Assembly (NCBI RefSeq): GCF_000238335.3 | Contig: NZ_AHCB03000006.1 | Coordinates: 62,001 to 126,000, forward strand | DNA from: Pseudoalteromonas marina | GTDB taxonomy: Bacteria > Pseudomonadota > Gammaproteobacteria > Enterobacterales > Alteromonadaceae | DNA: 64,000 nt | Direction: 5' to 3' | The notes under the pieces: model-generated | What the model saw: only the letters and a program-made list of their open reading frames with translations | What the model was told of the DNA's origin: nothing | The model's database searches: none | Program-made: the position numbers and the translations under genes | In this document: one piece after another, positions 16,686 through 25,122 of the stretch | Numbering within the stretch: the first letter of the stretch is position 1 | Layout: each line of letters opens with the position of its first letter

Positions 16686-17426
16686 TTATTTGTTTAACTG
16701 CCACTTTGCGCTAATTGCTTGCTGCTCTTGCGCTCTATCTAGTGGTGCGCCGCTGATCATGCTGTCTATAACAGCATCTAACTCACTGTTATTAGACGCC
16801 GTTTGATATTGCGCGCCATTATTACTTTGCTGCGTAGCTGTTTGCGCTTTAATTTGCCAACCGCCTTGCGTTTTACATGCAATACTTGTTTGCGTTGTGT
16901 TGTTTGAACTTAGTGCATACTGCCTACAAAGCTCACCTTGCTGATTTTTAAAACTAAGCTGCGCGCTAAATACTGAGCCATCACTTTGCTCATACTCTCC
17001 ACTACTTAGCTGTGTATTAAGGGCTGAGGCTATGCTACTGGCTACTAAATTTTGCGACTCATTGGGTTGTAAATAACTAGTCATTGCAATACCAAATACC
17101 ACGGCAACACTTGCAGCTATTGCTAAGCTTTTATTAGCCGAGTGCTTAGCCTTTTGCCAAGGCGTTAACGTTACTACATTGCTATTTAACATTTTTTTTG
17201 TCGTTGCTGTATCAAGCTTTGCAACCGTTTTAGCTAATGAGTCACTAAGGGGGGCGTCATCAATACTTGTTGCGTTCTCTTTTACTCGCATGTCTACTTC
17301 GCTTAGCTCTGCAAGTCGCATTACTAGTTCATCATCCGTTTCAAGGGCTTTACGCACTTGTTCCATTTCGTGCTCGCTTAGCTCTGAGTCTAAAAAGGCG
17401 CTAAGTGTTTCGTCGTTAATGTTCAT
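16686..17426 (-). CDS. Membrane anti-sigma factor (RseA-like)
   Basis: 246 residues. N-terminal cytoplasmic domain LSAFLDSELSEHEMEQVRKAL (about 8-28) is a typical sigma-binding anti-sigma start; one membrane helix at about 100-119; a periplasmic domain with two cysteines follows. No zinc-binding HxxxCxxC motif, so it is closer to RseA-type than ZAS-type. Its ATG overlaps the sigma stop by 4 nt, the usual sigma/anti-sigma coupling. Release of sigma by regulated proteolysis is the family expectation, not shown here. Confidence 0.85.
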   Translation of the reverse strand: MNINDETLSAFLDSELSEHEMEQVRKALETDDELVMRLAELSEVDMRVKENATSIDDAPLSDSLAKTVAKLDTATTKKMLNSNVVTLTPWQKAKHSANKSLAIAASVAVVFGIAMTSYLQPNESQNLVASSIASALNTQLSSGEYEQSDGSVFSAQLSFKNQQGELCRQYALSSNNTTQTSIACKTQGGWQIKAQTATQQSNNGAQYQTASNNSELDAVIDSMISGAPLDRAQEQQAISAKWQLNK

Positions 17427-17914
17427 ACTTGCTCCTTTTTAAAGTCGGGTTTTATTAAATTATAAAGTGTACAGCGTGCACGCGATAATTTACTCATTAC
17501 ACTGCCTATAGGTATATCGAGTGTATGTGCTACGTCTTTATAGGCCATGCCCTGCACTGCCACCAGCGATACAATGGCGCGTTGCTCTTCGGGTAATTGC
17601 CCAAGTGCTGTATTTACATTTTTAAGCATTTGTTTGTTTTCGAGTGTTTGGTGCTCATTACTTGTAATTGGCTCTGGTAATATATCGGCCTGGGCCGTAT
17701 TTTGCCTTACCTTGCGTGAGCGGTATTCGTCTATCCACACATTGCGGCAAATTTTAAACGCCCATTTAGCAGGCTCAACGTCATCCGGAATGCCTTTTAC
17801 TAATAGTTTTTCAATTGTTATTTGCACTACATCGTCTGCATCTGCTTTACTACCCGTTAGCGAATAGGCAAAACGCCTAAGCATGGGCAATAAGGTTTTT
17901 AATGTTTCGTTCAT
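17423..17914 (-). CDS. ECF RNA polymerase sigma factor
   Basis: 163 residues. Region 2 contains DADDVVQITIEKLL and FKICRNVWIDEYR; region 4 contains LPEEQRAIVSLVAVQGMAYKDVAHTLDIPIGSVMSKLSRAR, the helix-turn-helix that reads -35 boxes. It heads a three-gene operon with its anti-sigma and a lipoprotein, and an ECF-type promoter 24 nt upstream is nearly identical to one before the secreted-protein operon at 21282, implying autoregulation and a small regulon. Confidence 0.92.
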   Translation of the reverse strand: MNETLKTLLPMLRRFAYSLTGSKADADDVVQITIEKLLVKGIPDDVEPAKWAFKICRNVWIDEYRSRKVRQNTAQADILPEPITSNEHQTLENKQMLKNVNTALGQLPEEQRAIVSLVAVQGMAYKDVAHTLDIPIGSVMSKLSRARCTLYNLIKPDFKKEQV

Positions 17915-17937
17915 TGATTTTTACCCCTTTTATAAAG

Positions 17938-17964
17938 AAGACGATTCAAAAAAACATTTATTCC
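17938..17964 (-). promoter_or_regulatory. ECF-type promoter of the sigma operon
   Basis: Minus strand GGAATA, 15-nt spacer, CGTCTT, then CTTTAT. The same boxes and the same 12 nt CGTCTTCTTTAT occur at 21312-21345. GGAAT/CGTC is the general form of ECF promoters. Confidence 0.75.
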
Positions 17965-18054
17965 CAAATAATCAAAATAATTTGAATAATGAAATATTTT
18001 TATGTGTTAAACGTTAACTAATCAGCATGATAAATTTAATAAAAGTAACCCACT

Positions 18055-19401
18055 ATGAACATGAAAAAAGTCCGCGTTAAACACATAATAGCCACTTCGC
18101 TTTGCATATTTAGCGCAACGAGTTCTGCCAATATAGTCAAGGTCGATCAAGTGCTTGGGCAGTTAAACCCAATAGAGCAGCGTATTGAGCAAACTATAGA
18201 GCGCGCACAACGCCTGCCGCTTCAGGTGCCTGTACCACAAGTGTCGATTGATGAACTAAAAGCGCAAATTAGTGAGCCAATTAGCCGTTTACCTAATGTG
18301 CTTAACATTAATATAAATAGTCAAAACACCGCATTTGTTGAAGTAGAGCTAGAAAACGGCTTTAGAGCAATAGAGCGCCAATGGTTATTAATGGCAAATA
18401 GCCAACAACTTAATACCCTACAGCATCAAAATGTGACTATTGTATCGGTAAAAAATTACAACGCACTTAACATGAGCTTAGTGCGCTTTAACGTGCCCCA
18501 AGGTGTTAATTCTAAAAGTGAGTTATTAAAAGCGCTTAACTTAGATGAGTCTGCAATACTTGACCGAAACCACATATACCAAGCGCAAACAGGCGAGCCT
18601 ACTGCAAAAGTAACACCAAATAACTCTATTGCCCCTTACTGCACACAAAGCGTAAAAATTGGCATGATCGACAGCGCCATTAATACCAAACACAGTGCTT
18701 TTAAAGGCGCAAATATCACTACGCAAAGCTTTTTACCACAAGGGTTAAGCTCGCCAAATTTACACGGCACCGCCATTGCAGGGCTAATTACAGGTAAAGG
18801 CGCAAAACTTAGCCCGCTTTTAGGCAGTGCCAAGCTTTACAGTGCCGAGGTGTTTTATAGGCAATCTGAATATGCACAAGGGGCTACATTATTTGCCATA
18901 GTAGAAGCACTTAACTGGTTAGTAAGTAATAAAATACCCGTAATTAATATGAGCCTAACAGGGCCAAATAACGCAGTTTTAGAAGCAAGTATTACTGCAG
19001 CAATAAAACAAAACATGTTGATTGTAGCTGCTGCAGGTAACCAAGGGCCGGCGTCGCAGCCGTTATACCCAGGTGCGTATAAAAGCGTGATAGCGGTAAG
19101 TGCTATTGATGCAAATAACCAAATTTATAGATGGTCAAATAAAGGTGATTACATAGACTTTGCAGCCCTTGGTGTAAATGTTGTTACAAGCCAAGGCAAT
19201 GGAAAATTTGGTAGGGAGTCGGGTACGTCAATGGCGGCGCCGCATGTAAGCGCAGCATTAAGTTGTTTATTGTTAAAGCATGGTAATAATAAAACCAAAG
19301 CACTTAACGAGCTTACATCGCTGGCCGTCGACTTAGGCGAGCAAGGCAAAGACACCACCTTTGGTTATGGTGCCATTTACCCACCTAAAAGTGCACTTTA
19401 A
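18055..19401 (+). CDS. Secreted subtilisin-like serine protease (S8)
   Basis: 448 residues. Signal peptide to about residue 25 (SATSSA). A prodomain-like helical region spans about 30-190. Catalytic triad: Asp206 in IGMIDSAIN, His237 in NLHGTAIAG, Ser392 in SGTSMAAPH, with oxyanion Asn329 in AAAGN. No C-terminal sorting or pre-peptidase domain, so it is likely periplasmic or secreted. It lies between the two arms of an ECF-sigma cassette, divergent from the sigma gene, and its last 17 nt overlap the barrel gene on the other strand. A second ATG at 18061 is an equal start candidate. Confidence 0.9.
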   Translation: MNMKKVRVKHIIATSLCIFSATSSANIVKVDQVLGQLNPIEQRIEQTIERAQRLPLQVPVPQVSIDELKAQISEPISRLPNVLNININSQNTAFVEVELENGFRAIERQWLLMANSQQLNTLQHQNVTIVSVKNYNALNMSLVRFNVPQGVNSKSELLKALNLDESAILDRNHIYQAQTGEPTAKVTPNNSIAPYCTQSVKIGMIDSAINTKHSAFKGANITTQSFLPQGLSSPNLHGTAIAGLITGKGAKLSPLLGSAKLYSAEVFYRQSEYAQGATLFAIVEALNWLVSNKIPVINMSLTGPNNAVLEASITAAIKQNMLIVAAAGNQGPASQPLYPGAYKSVIAVSAIDANNQIYRWSNKGDYIDFAALGVNVVTSQGNGKFGRESGTSMAAPHVSAALSCLLLKHGNNKTKALNELTSLAVDLGEQGKDTTFGYGAIYPPKSAL

Positions 19402-20338
19402 CTGACGCAGATAAAACCGATCGCGTATAGGTATTGCTACTAAGCTTTGATTGATAATCGCCATATTCAGCCTCGGCTATGAGTGTTACGTGCTCAAATA
19501 AAGCTAGGTTATAAAACGCATTAACGATATTTCGGTGCTCATCTCGTGACGGTATTTGCTCAAAAAAATCATCCGTTGTTTGCTCATCGTAATCTTTATT
19601 TTGATAACGCCAGCCTGCGCCCACTTTATTCGCTACATTAAAGGCCGTAAATTTGTGCGTAACTTTAGTAGTAAAACCGTAGCCGTTAAAGTCGTATTGG
19701 TTGTCGTCGGCGTTTTCTTTATCGGCACTTAGCGCTGCCATTAGCATGGTTTGGCCATTATTTATAAAATGATAAAGCGCTACATCGCCACCTACGCCGT
19801 CGGCATTACGTGCTTTTGCAGTAGCAAAACGTTTAGCTTTGGTTTTTACACTCATACGCAAGTACGTATGCGGGTTTAAAAAATGGCCATAGTAGGCGCT
19901 GGCTTGATTAAAATGTAAAAATGGTTCGCCATCTACATTTGCTTTTGCACCATCGTAACGAACCCCTACCTCATGGCTATTAAAGCTATAGCTGCCATCT
20001 AAACCATATTGATGTAGGTCTAAATCGTATTGATCAAACTCATCGTAGTCTTGTTGTTCAAACTTATAGCTTGAGGTTAATTTAGCGCTTTTGGTTACTT
20101 GCCATTTAGCATTAACACCGGCTGCGGTTTTGATGCCGCTGTCGCTTTGCGACGAAATATCGTCAAGCTCCTGAACAGAGAGCGCCGAGTTACTTAATAC
20201 CCCAACTTCAGCATCTGCATTTAGCTCAAAGCTACTTTTAAAGGGCTTATTTTGCTCAGCTGTTTTAATGTGGTTAGTTTGTGCAAGCACCGCTTGAGCA
20301 CTAAAAACACACAATGTGGCGGTTATAACTGCTTTCAT
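19385..20338 (-). CDS. Outer-membrane beta-barrel protein of unknown function
   Basis: 317 residues from ATG 20338, chosen because TTGGAGAATAAAT gives a good ribosome site; an upstream in-frame ATG at 20392 lacks one. Signal peptide MKAVITATLCVFSAQAVLA. The mature protein alternates aromatic/polar strands (LTSSYKFEQQDYDEFDQYDL, FTTKVTHKFTAFNVANK) and ends with SASVKVHF, whose terminal Phe is the barrel-assembly signal. The strand wording is reminiscent of surface-lipoprotein assembly modifier (Slam-type) barrels, but I cannot place it. It follows the secreted protein gene by 62 nt and shares its promoter. Confidence 0.75.
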   Translation of the reverse strand: MKAVITATLCVFSAQAVLAQTNHIKTAEQNKPFKSSFELNADAEVGVLSNSALSVQELDDISSQSDSGIKTAAGVNAKWQVTKSAKLTSSYKFEQQDYDEFDQYDLDLHQYGLDGSYSFNSHEVGVRYDGAKANVDGEPFLHFNQASAYYGHFLNPHTYLRMSVKTKAKRFATAKARNADGVGGDVALYHFINNGQTMLMAALSADKENADDNQYDFNGYGFTTKVTHKFTAFNVANKVGAGWRYQNKDYDEQTTDDFFEQIPSRDEHRNIVNAFYNLALFEHVTLIAEAEYGDYQSKLSSNTYTRSVLSASVKVHF

Positions 20339-20400
20339 ATTTATTCTCCAACAGGCCGAATAGGTTTCCCCATTCGGCATTTGTGCAAGCACTTGGCGTA

Positions 20401-21282
20401 TTAAAGGCCTAGGTCTAAATCGTTAGTAATGTTGGTTACTACTTCACTTGCGGTGCTGAGTGCTACATCGTTACTAACTTGATCAGTAACCGCTGCACTC
20501 ACCTGCCCGCTAACACTTTGTTGTACTGTGCTTTGTAAACTACTAACCGTACTGTCTTGCACACTGGCAATTAAAGATTGCTGAACATTGCTTACTACTT
20601 CATTACTGGTATTAATTGCATCACCCATTTGCAGTGCAGAACTCACTGAGTTTGCAGCCGTATTAGTAATTGCTAATTGGTTTGTAAGCTCACCCGCATT
20701 AAGCGTATTATTTGCATCAGCTTGTGTAACTGAATCGGTTGCGCTGCCCACATTTGAAAGTAAAGAGGTATCGGCTGGTGTATCGGTAGTATCTGGCTGA
20801 GCGCCTTGCTCAGAGGTAACAGAAAGTAATGACGACTGGCTCACAGCGGTTGTTAAATTACTCGCCGATGAGGTTAACTGCGCTGTTGCATCAAGCGCTG
20901 TATTGGCTGTGGAATTGGCTGTGGCATTTAAAGACGAGGCCGATGCATTTAATGCATTATTTAAAGATCCGCTTGCAGATGCAACTAATGTATTTGCAGG
21001 CTCTGCGGCCTCACTGCTTTCTTGCGCTGGAGTTTGCGTGTTATTCACCGTTGAATCTGTGTTTTGCGAATCATCAGCCGTTACTTGTGTATCGTTAGAT
21101 ACGTCTGACTCGTTGCTACCACTGGCTGTTAAGCCATTTTGTGAAAGCGCAATAGATGTAGATGTTTGTTGCTGCGCCGACGTTGACTGAGATAGTTCAA
21201 TATCAGCGGCGTGCACTGCACCTGTAAAAGTACACACACCGCTTAACATCATTACGCTTACAATTTTATTTAATTTAGTCAT
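20401..21282 (-). CDS. Secreted low-complexity Ser/Thr/Asn/Ala-rich protein
   Basis: 293 residues, signal peptide ending at VHAA. The mature chain is nearly all S, T, N, A, Q, D, V and L with frequent amphipathic stretches (ASSLNATANSTANTALDA, QQSLIASVQDSTVSSLQS) and no cysteine, so it looks like an extended surface fibre or matrix-type protein. No fixed-period repeat. A match to any named family is not evident. It is the first gene behind the second ECF promoter and is followed by the barrel protein, which may secrete or anchor it (inference). Confidence 0.7.
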   Translation of the reverse strand: MTKLNKIVSVMMLSGVCTFTGAVHAADIELSQSTSAQQQTSTSIALSQNGLTASGSNESDVSNDTQVTADDSQNTDSTVNNTQTPAQESSEAAEPANTLVASASGSLNNALNASASSLNATANSTANTALDATAQLTSSASNLTTAVSQSSLLSVTSEQGAQPDTTDTPADTSLLSNVGSATDSVTQADANNTLNAGELTNQLAITNTAANSVSSALQMGDAINTSNEVVSNVQQSLIASVQDSTVSSLQSTVQQSVSGQVSAAVTDQVSNDVALSTASEVVTNITNDLDLGL

Positions 21283-21317
21283 TGTTTTGTCCTCTAGTTT
21301 GTCGGATTGACATAAAG

Positions 21318-21345
21318 AAGACGATTTACAAAAACACTTTATTCC
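21318..21345 (-). promoter_or_regulatory. ECF-type promoter of the secreted-protein/barrel operon
   Basis: Minus strand GGAATA, 16-nt spacer, CGTCTT, then CTTTAT, 36 nt before the ATG at 21282. Near-copy of the promoter before the ECF sigma gene. Confidence 0.75.
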
Positions 21346-21417
21346 AAAATAAATTAAAAATTTATAATAAAGCTACTTATTATTTAAATTTCAAATACTT
21401 AAAAACAAGATAATAAG

Positions 21418-23616
21418 CTACTGCGTTAGCGTTTCACTTTTTTGTATCAGCAATAACAGCTCAGCAGTGGCAGTTGCATCAGCCAATGCGCGGTGATGGC
21501 TGGGTAAGTTTAAATTAAAATGCGCGCTAAGGTTACCAAGCGAATACGACTTTAACCCTTTAAAAGCTCTGCGCGATTCAACCACGGTGCACATTTTTGG
21601 CATTTTAAAAAAGTGCCCTGCAATCTCACATTCTTTTTTAATAAAACCGTAATCAAAGTTCACGTTATGGGCTACAAAAATACTGCCTGCAAGTTTATCT
21701 AGTAGTGGCTGTGCTATATCGGCAAATACAGGCGCGTTGTACACCATGCCATCGCTTATGCCGGTCAATTTAGTAATAAAGCTTGGGATATGGCGCTGCG
21801 GATTAATAAGTGTCGTCCAGGTATCAATTACTTTACCGTGCTGTACTTTAACTATGCCAATTTCGGTAATGCGGTTACCACCTTTTAAGCTGCCCGTGGT
21901 TTCTATATCAACCACGCTGTAAATACGGCTAGGGTCTACAAACCACTTAACTGCAGCAATATGTACTGTAAAGCCCACATTTTTTAAATTATCAATGGTG
22001 GTTAATTGGTTGCGCCTTAGCTTATCGCCTGGGGCTTTTACCTCTTCAAAATGTACTTTGCCATTATTAATAACCATTAAGTCGGGGTAGCCGTCTTTTA
22101 GCTGTAAATAGTGTTTGCTCATAGCCGTTAAGTGCGCAATTAACGCTTCAAGCGGGCTGTTTAAAATAAGTGCCTCTAGTGGCTCTAATAAATTGCTGCG
22201 CCATCTAAATAAACCATTGGGCTGCTCAAAATACTGCGCGGCATGCTTACATACCAAATTAAGCAGCGCCTGATTAGTGCTACAGCTTTTTAAACGTGCG
22301 TCAATTTGCGTGCTTTGTGCTTCATAAAAATTACCAAGCTGTAAAACTTGCGGGTAAATATCAAATTCATTACACGGCGGGTATGGCGACTCAATAAATA
22401 ACTCGTGCCAAAATACTAAGCCAAACAAGCTTTGCCATAAGGTGTTTTCGGTATTAAATACCGTTAACCCTTTTGCACTGTAATGCTCATTTACGCCTTG
22501 TTCTACATCGCCTCGGTAAATTTCGTCAATTTCAAGCACACACTGGGTATCGGCCAGCATAGTACTTAAGCGCGAACGTGTTTGTTTATTAAACTTACGC
22601 ATTAAAAAGTCATCAGCAAAGTACAGTAAATCGTCGGTGAGCGGGTTTTCTATAATTTGCTCTAGCTGCGCTTTTACCCACGCTTTATTACCTAGGCGGT
22701 ATTGCTCTCTTATTTGAATCTCTTGTGCTTCGGCGTAATCGGTGCAGCCTTCAAGTAAGCTAAAAGCAAGTTCGCTATCGGTATTTTTAAGTTGTTTGTG
22801 CAGCCTAACCAGCAGTTTGTTTTTAATATCGTGCGCTTGTGCGCCATGCGACGGTTGCGCCAATACTAAATGCGCAAGCTCGGTGTAAGGGGTTTTGTCA
22901 TCAAAGGTTTCAGCTTTTGAATTACCGCCCGTTTTGCCGATATTTTTAAACGCTAAACGGTAACGATTTAAAACGTAATTAGATTGCGCCTCAGAGGGTG
23001 TATTAAAGCGCGACAAGCTCTCGCTGTGCCCTTCGCGGGTAGCGGTTAACCCTAAATCGCGCATAACAAAGCGGTTTTGATGGTTTACATCTCCACTACT
23101 TAAGCGCCCTGCAAATAAAAACTCAAAATACTCGTAATAATCTTCACGGTTATTTATCACATATTGGCTATATAAAGGGGCTAAATCATCTTCGCGATCA
23201 CTAAAAAATTGGCACGCAATACTAACCAACTCCCCTTTAGCTGCGCTTTTTTTAAAGCTTACTTGCTCACTGTAATTACTGAGTAAATCCACTAGCATGG
23301 GCTTGGTTAAATGCGCTATAAGCTGCTTGTAATGCTGTGCATTTGGCTCATATAAAATACCCGCTGTTTTTAGCGTATAAATAGCCTGATGCGGCGAAGT
23401 TATTTCTTCATAATTAAGCGATTGCGCCTGCACTAAATAAGGTTTGCGCGAATACACACGCGCCAACATGCATTGGCTTTGCTCATCTAGTTGGTTAATT
23501 TTACTAATAAATTGGCTGTGTTTGGGCTCAAGTAAATGCATACATTTACTTGTTACAAACTCAATAAGTTCTCTAAAATGCGCTAAATAGTATTTTGCTG
23601 GTAATTCTTTTTTCAT
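21418..23616 (-). CDS. FAN1-type VRR-NUC nuclease fused to DnaQ-like exonuclease
   Basis: 732 residues from ATG 23616 (an in-frame ATG at 23655 adds 13 residues without ribosome site). Residues about 1-560 resemble bacterial FAN1: ENTLWQSLFGLVFWHELF with the conserved Glu, then the VRR-NUC core GYPDLMVINNGKVHFEEVK with Pro-Asp at about 511 and Glu-Val-Lys at 525, followed by GDKLRRNQL. Residues about 565-732 are a DEDDh 3'-5' exonuclease: VVDIETTG, FVAHNVNFDYGFI, HRALADATAT. FAN1 resolves interstrand crosslinks and branched DNA. The usual bacterial FAN1 is about 560 residues, so the exonuclease is an added module. Single gene. Confidence 0.82.
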   Translation of the reverse strand: MKKELPAKYYLAHFRELIEFVTSKCMHLLEPKHSQFISKINQLDEQSQCMLARVYSRKPYLVQAQSLNYEEITSPHQAIYTLKTAGILYEPNAQHYKQLIAHLTKPMLVDLLSNYSEQVSFKKSAAKGELVSIACQFFSDREDDLAPLYSQYVINNREDYYEYFEFLFAGRLSSGDVNHQNRFVMRDLGLTATREGHSESLSRFNTPSEAQSNYVLNRYRLAFKNIGKTGGNSKAETFDDKTPYTELAHLVLAQPSHGAQAHDIKNKLLVRLHKQLKNTDSELAFSLLEGCTDYAEAQEIQIREQYRLGNKAWVKAQLEQIIENPLTDDLLYFADDFLMRKFNKQTRSRLSTMLADTQCVLEIDEIYRGDVEQGVNEHYSAKGLTVFNTENTLWQSLFGLVFWHELFIESPYPPCNEFDIYPQVLQLGNFYEAQSTQIDARLKSCSTNQALLNLVCKHAAQYFEQPNGLFRWRSNLLEPLEALILNSPLEALIAHLTAMSKHYLQLKDGYPDLMVINNGKVHFEEVKAPGDKLRRNQLTTIDNLKNVGFTVHIAAVKWFVDPSRIYSVVDIETTGSLKGGNRITEIGIVKVQHGKVIDTWTTLINPQRHIPSFITKLTGISDGMVYNAPVFADIAQPLLDKLAGSIFVAHNVNFDYGFIKKECEIAGHFFKMPKMCTVVESRRAFKGLKSYSLGNLSAHFNLNLPSHHRALADATATAELLLLIQKSETLTQ

Positions 23617-23744
23617 AACATCGCCACAACTGTATATAAAAACAGTATCTAGCATTTGTGCTTATTATTCAATCTTAAACTTGTAACTAAAACACGCTAT
23701 AGTGAGCGTATAATAGTAAATTTATTAAAAATAAAGGACTTACC

Positions 23745-24239
23745 ATGAGCGCGCACCCGTACGATGTTTTATCACTCAATAACGGCGCAAATATTATTTT
23801 TACGCCTTGCCCTGGTACAAAAACGCAAAGCCTAGCGGATTCAATCGCTACATTAAAAGCCGCTGGCACTCACTTGCTGTTATCGCTTATGCCGCAAAAG
23901 GAGCTTGAAAAAAACAACGTACAAACAATTAATACTGAGTGCCAAAAGCACAATATAACTTGGTTTCATTTACCTATAAATGACGACGAAGCACCCAAAC
24001 AGCCTTTTATATCAAGCTGGAACACACACAAAACAGACATATTACAAGCCATACAGCAAAAACAAACCATTGCCATACATTGCAAAGGCGGCACTGGCCG
24101 CACAGGGTTGGTTGCTGCGCTTATTTTAAATTCAGCAGGTTACACAAAGGATGAAGTGTACAGCTTAGTACAAGGTATTCGCCCTAAAGCACTAATTATA
24201 GAATTGCAAAAAGAATACTTTGAAGAGTTTATGATTTAG
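23745..24239 (+). CDS. Dual-specificity/tyrosine phosphatase family protein
   Basis: 164 residues. The P-loop IHCKGGTGRTG contains the Cys-x5-Arg catalytic motif, and LPINDDEAPK supplies a candidate general acid Asp. The family (CDKN3/PTEN-like bacterial phosphatases) removes phosphate from phosphotyrosine or other phospho-substrates; the target is unknown. AAAGGACTTACC is the ribosome site. Single gene ending in a convergent terminator. Confidence 0.85.
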   Translation: MSAHPYDVLSLNNGANIIFTPCPGTKTQSLADSIATLKAAGTHLLLSLMPQKELEKNNVQTINTECQKHNITWFHLPINDDEAPKQPFISSWNTHKTDILQAIQQKQTIAIHCKGGTGRTGLVAALILNSAGYTKDEVYSLVQGIRPKALIIELQKEYFEEFMI

Positions 24240-24321
24240 GTATTTACGAGGTGTAACATTAACCTGGCATGGCTTTGATTTTAAATCTAGAACTAAAAAT
24301 GCGTTTATTCAACGTTTCTTA

Positions 24322-24355
24322 AATAATAGTTGACCTTAAAAGGTCAACTATTATT
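24322..24355. terminator. Bidirectional terminator, 16-bp perfect stem
   Basis: AATAATAGTTGACCTT, loop AA, exact complement. Lies between convergent phosphatase and lipoprotein genes and is flanked by T-rich (plus) and A-rich sequence. Confidence 0.85.
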
Positions 24356-24368
24356 GTTGTTATTAAAT

Positions 24369-24797
24369 TCAACTTTGGATAGGATTTCCAATACTTTCTA
24401 AATGCTCTGTTTGGCCAGCAGTAAGTGGGTAAATCGATTTTATAAAACATTTTTTTGTAGGTTGTTCAATGGTAGAAATTGAATCCCCTTCCTTATGTAT
24501 AACAAAATTAGAAAAGCGGTTTAACTCAATTCCATGAGATTCATTTAGGTCATGGCAAGTGCCCTGGGTTTCAATCAAATAATCTTTTTTATGTGCCGCT
24601 GAAATAATTAAGAATTTATCAGAAAGTGGTTTCCAACCTTTAAACCTAAAGCTATTGATTTTATCTTCACCTGCTAAGTTTTCTTCAGACAAGTACTTTG
24701 CATATGCTTGGTCTTTTTCTTTCAGTGAAATATTGCTTGTTGCTGAACAGCCTAAAAGCACTGTTGCTGCTAATGTAATAACTAAAATGTTTTTCAT
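24369..24797 (-). CDS. DUF6491-like lipoprotein
   Basis: 142 residues with lipobox LLGCS at about 14-18. The order SFRFKGWKPLSDKFLII, KDYLIETQGTCHDL, and KKCFIKSIYPLT with two conserved cysteines fits the DUF6491 family of small periplasmic lipoproteins of unknown function. AGGGATAATTT precedes the start. Single gene. Confidence 0.7.
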   Translation of the reverse strand: MKNILVITLAATVLLGCSATSNISLKEKDQAYAKYLSEENLAGEDKINSFRFKGWKPLSDKFLIISAAHKKDYLIETQGTCHDLNESHGIELNRFSNFVIHKEGDSISTIEQPTKKCFIKSIYPLTAGQTEHLESIGNPIQS

Positions 24798-25122
24798 AAA
24801 TTATCCCTATAAATTAAAATAATTAGGTAAATTACAAATGTATATTTATTGCGAAAACATACAACTTAGTAGAGCTTAATTTTTACACTCATTCTAAGAA
24901 GAACAAAAAATACACAGCCAATCTTACAGTAGAATATTATTTTATCTTTGTCATCTTTTTGTTAACATTTTAGGTAAATTTAAAGTATTTTATTTTATAA
25001 AAGAGGTGGCAATAAATCCCCTCTTATAACTTTAAGATATATGAATTCTAAAAACCATTTATAAAAATCAATTTATAATCATATGAATTAGCGTCTACCC
25101 GCTGCAAACAACACATTAATAG
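24798..25122. other. AT-rich intergenic region
   Basis: About 325 nt without a credible gene. The only structure I see is TTATAAAAGAGG...CCTCTTATAA at 24995-25029, an imperfect hairpin that could terminate the minus-strand DUF6445 transcript; the rest presumably holds the lipoprotein promoter. Confidence 0.45.

Noticed and set aside
17975..18054. Possible third ECF promoter before the S8 protease (GAATAA ... CGTT)
   Set aside because: Spacing of 22 nt and incomplete boxes; does not match the two clear copies.
20588..21190. Several plus-strand reading frames
   Set aside because: They are antisense shadows of the Ser/Thr/Ala-rich secreted gene, whose codon bias opens other frames.
24240..24330. 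Open stretch without start reading VTLTWHGFDFKSR then NAFIQRFLNNS
   Set aside because: No start codon in frame and no family recognised; could be a gene remnant, but 30 codons are too few to claim.
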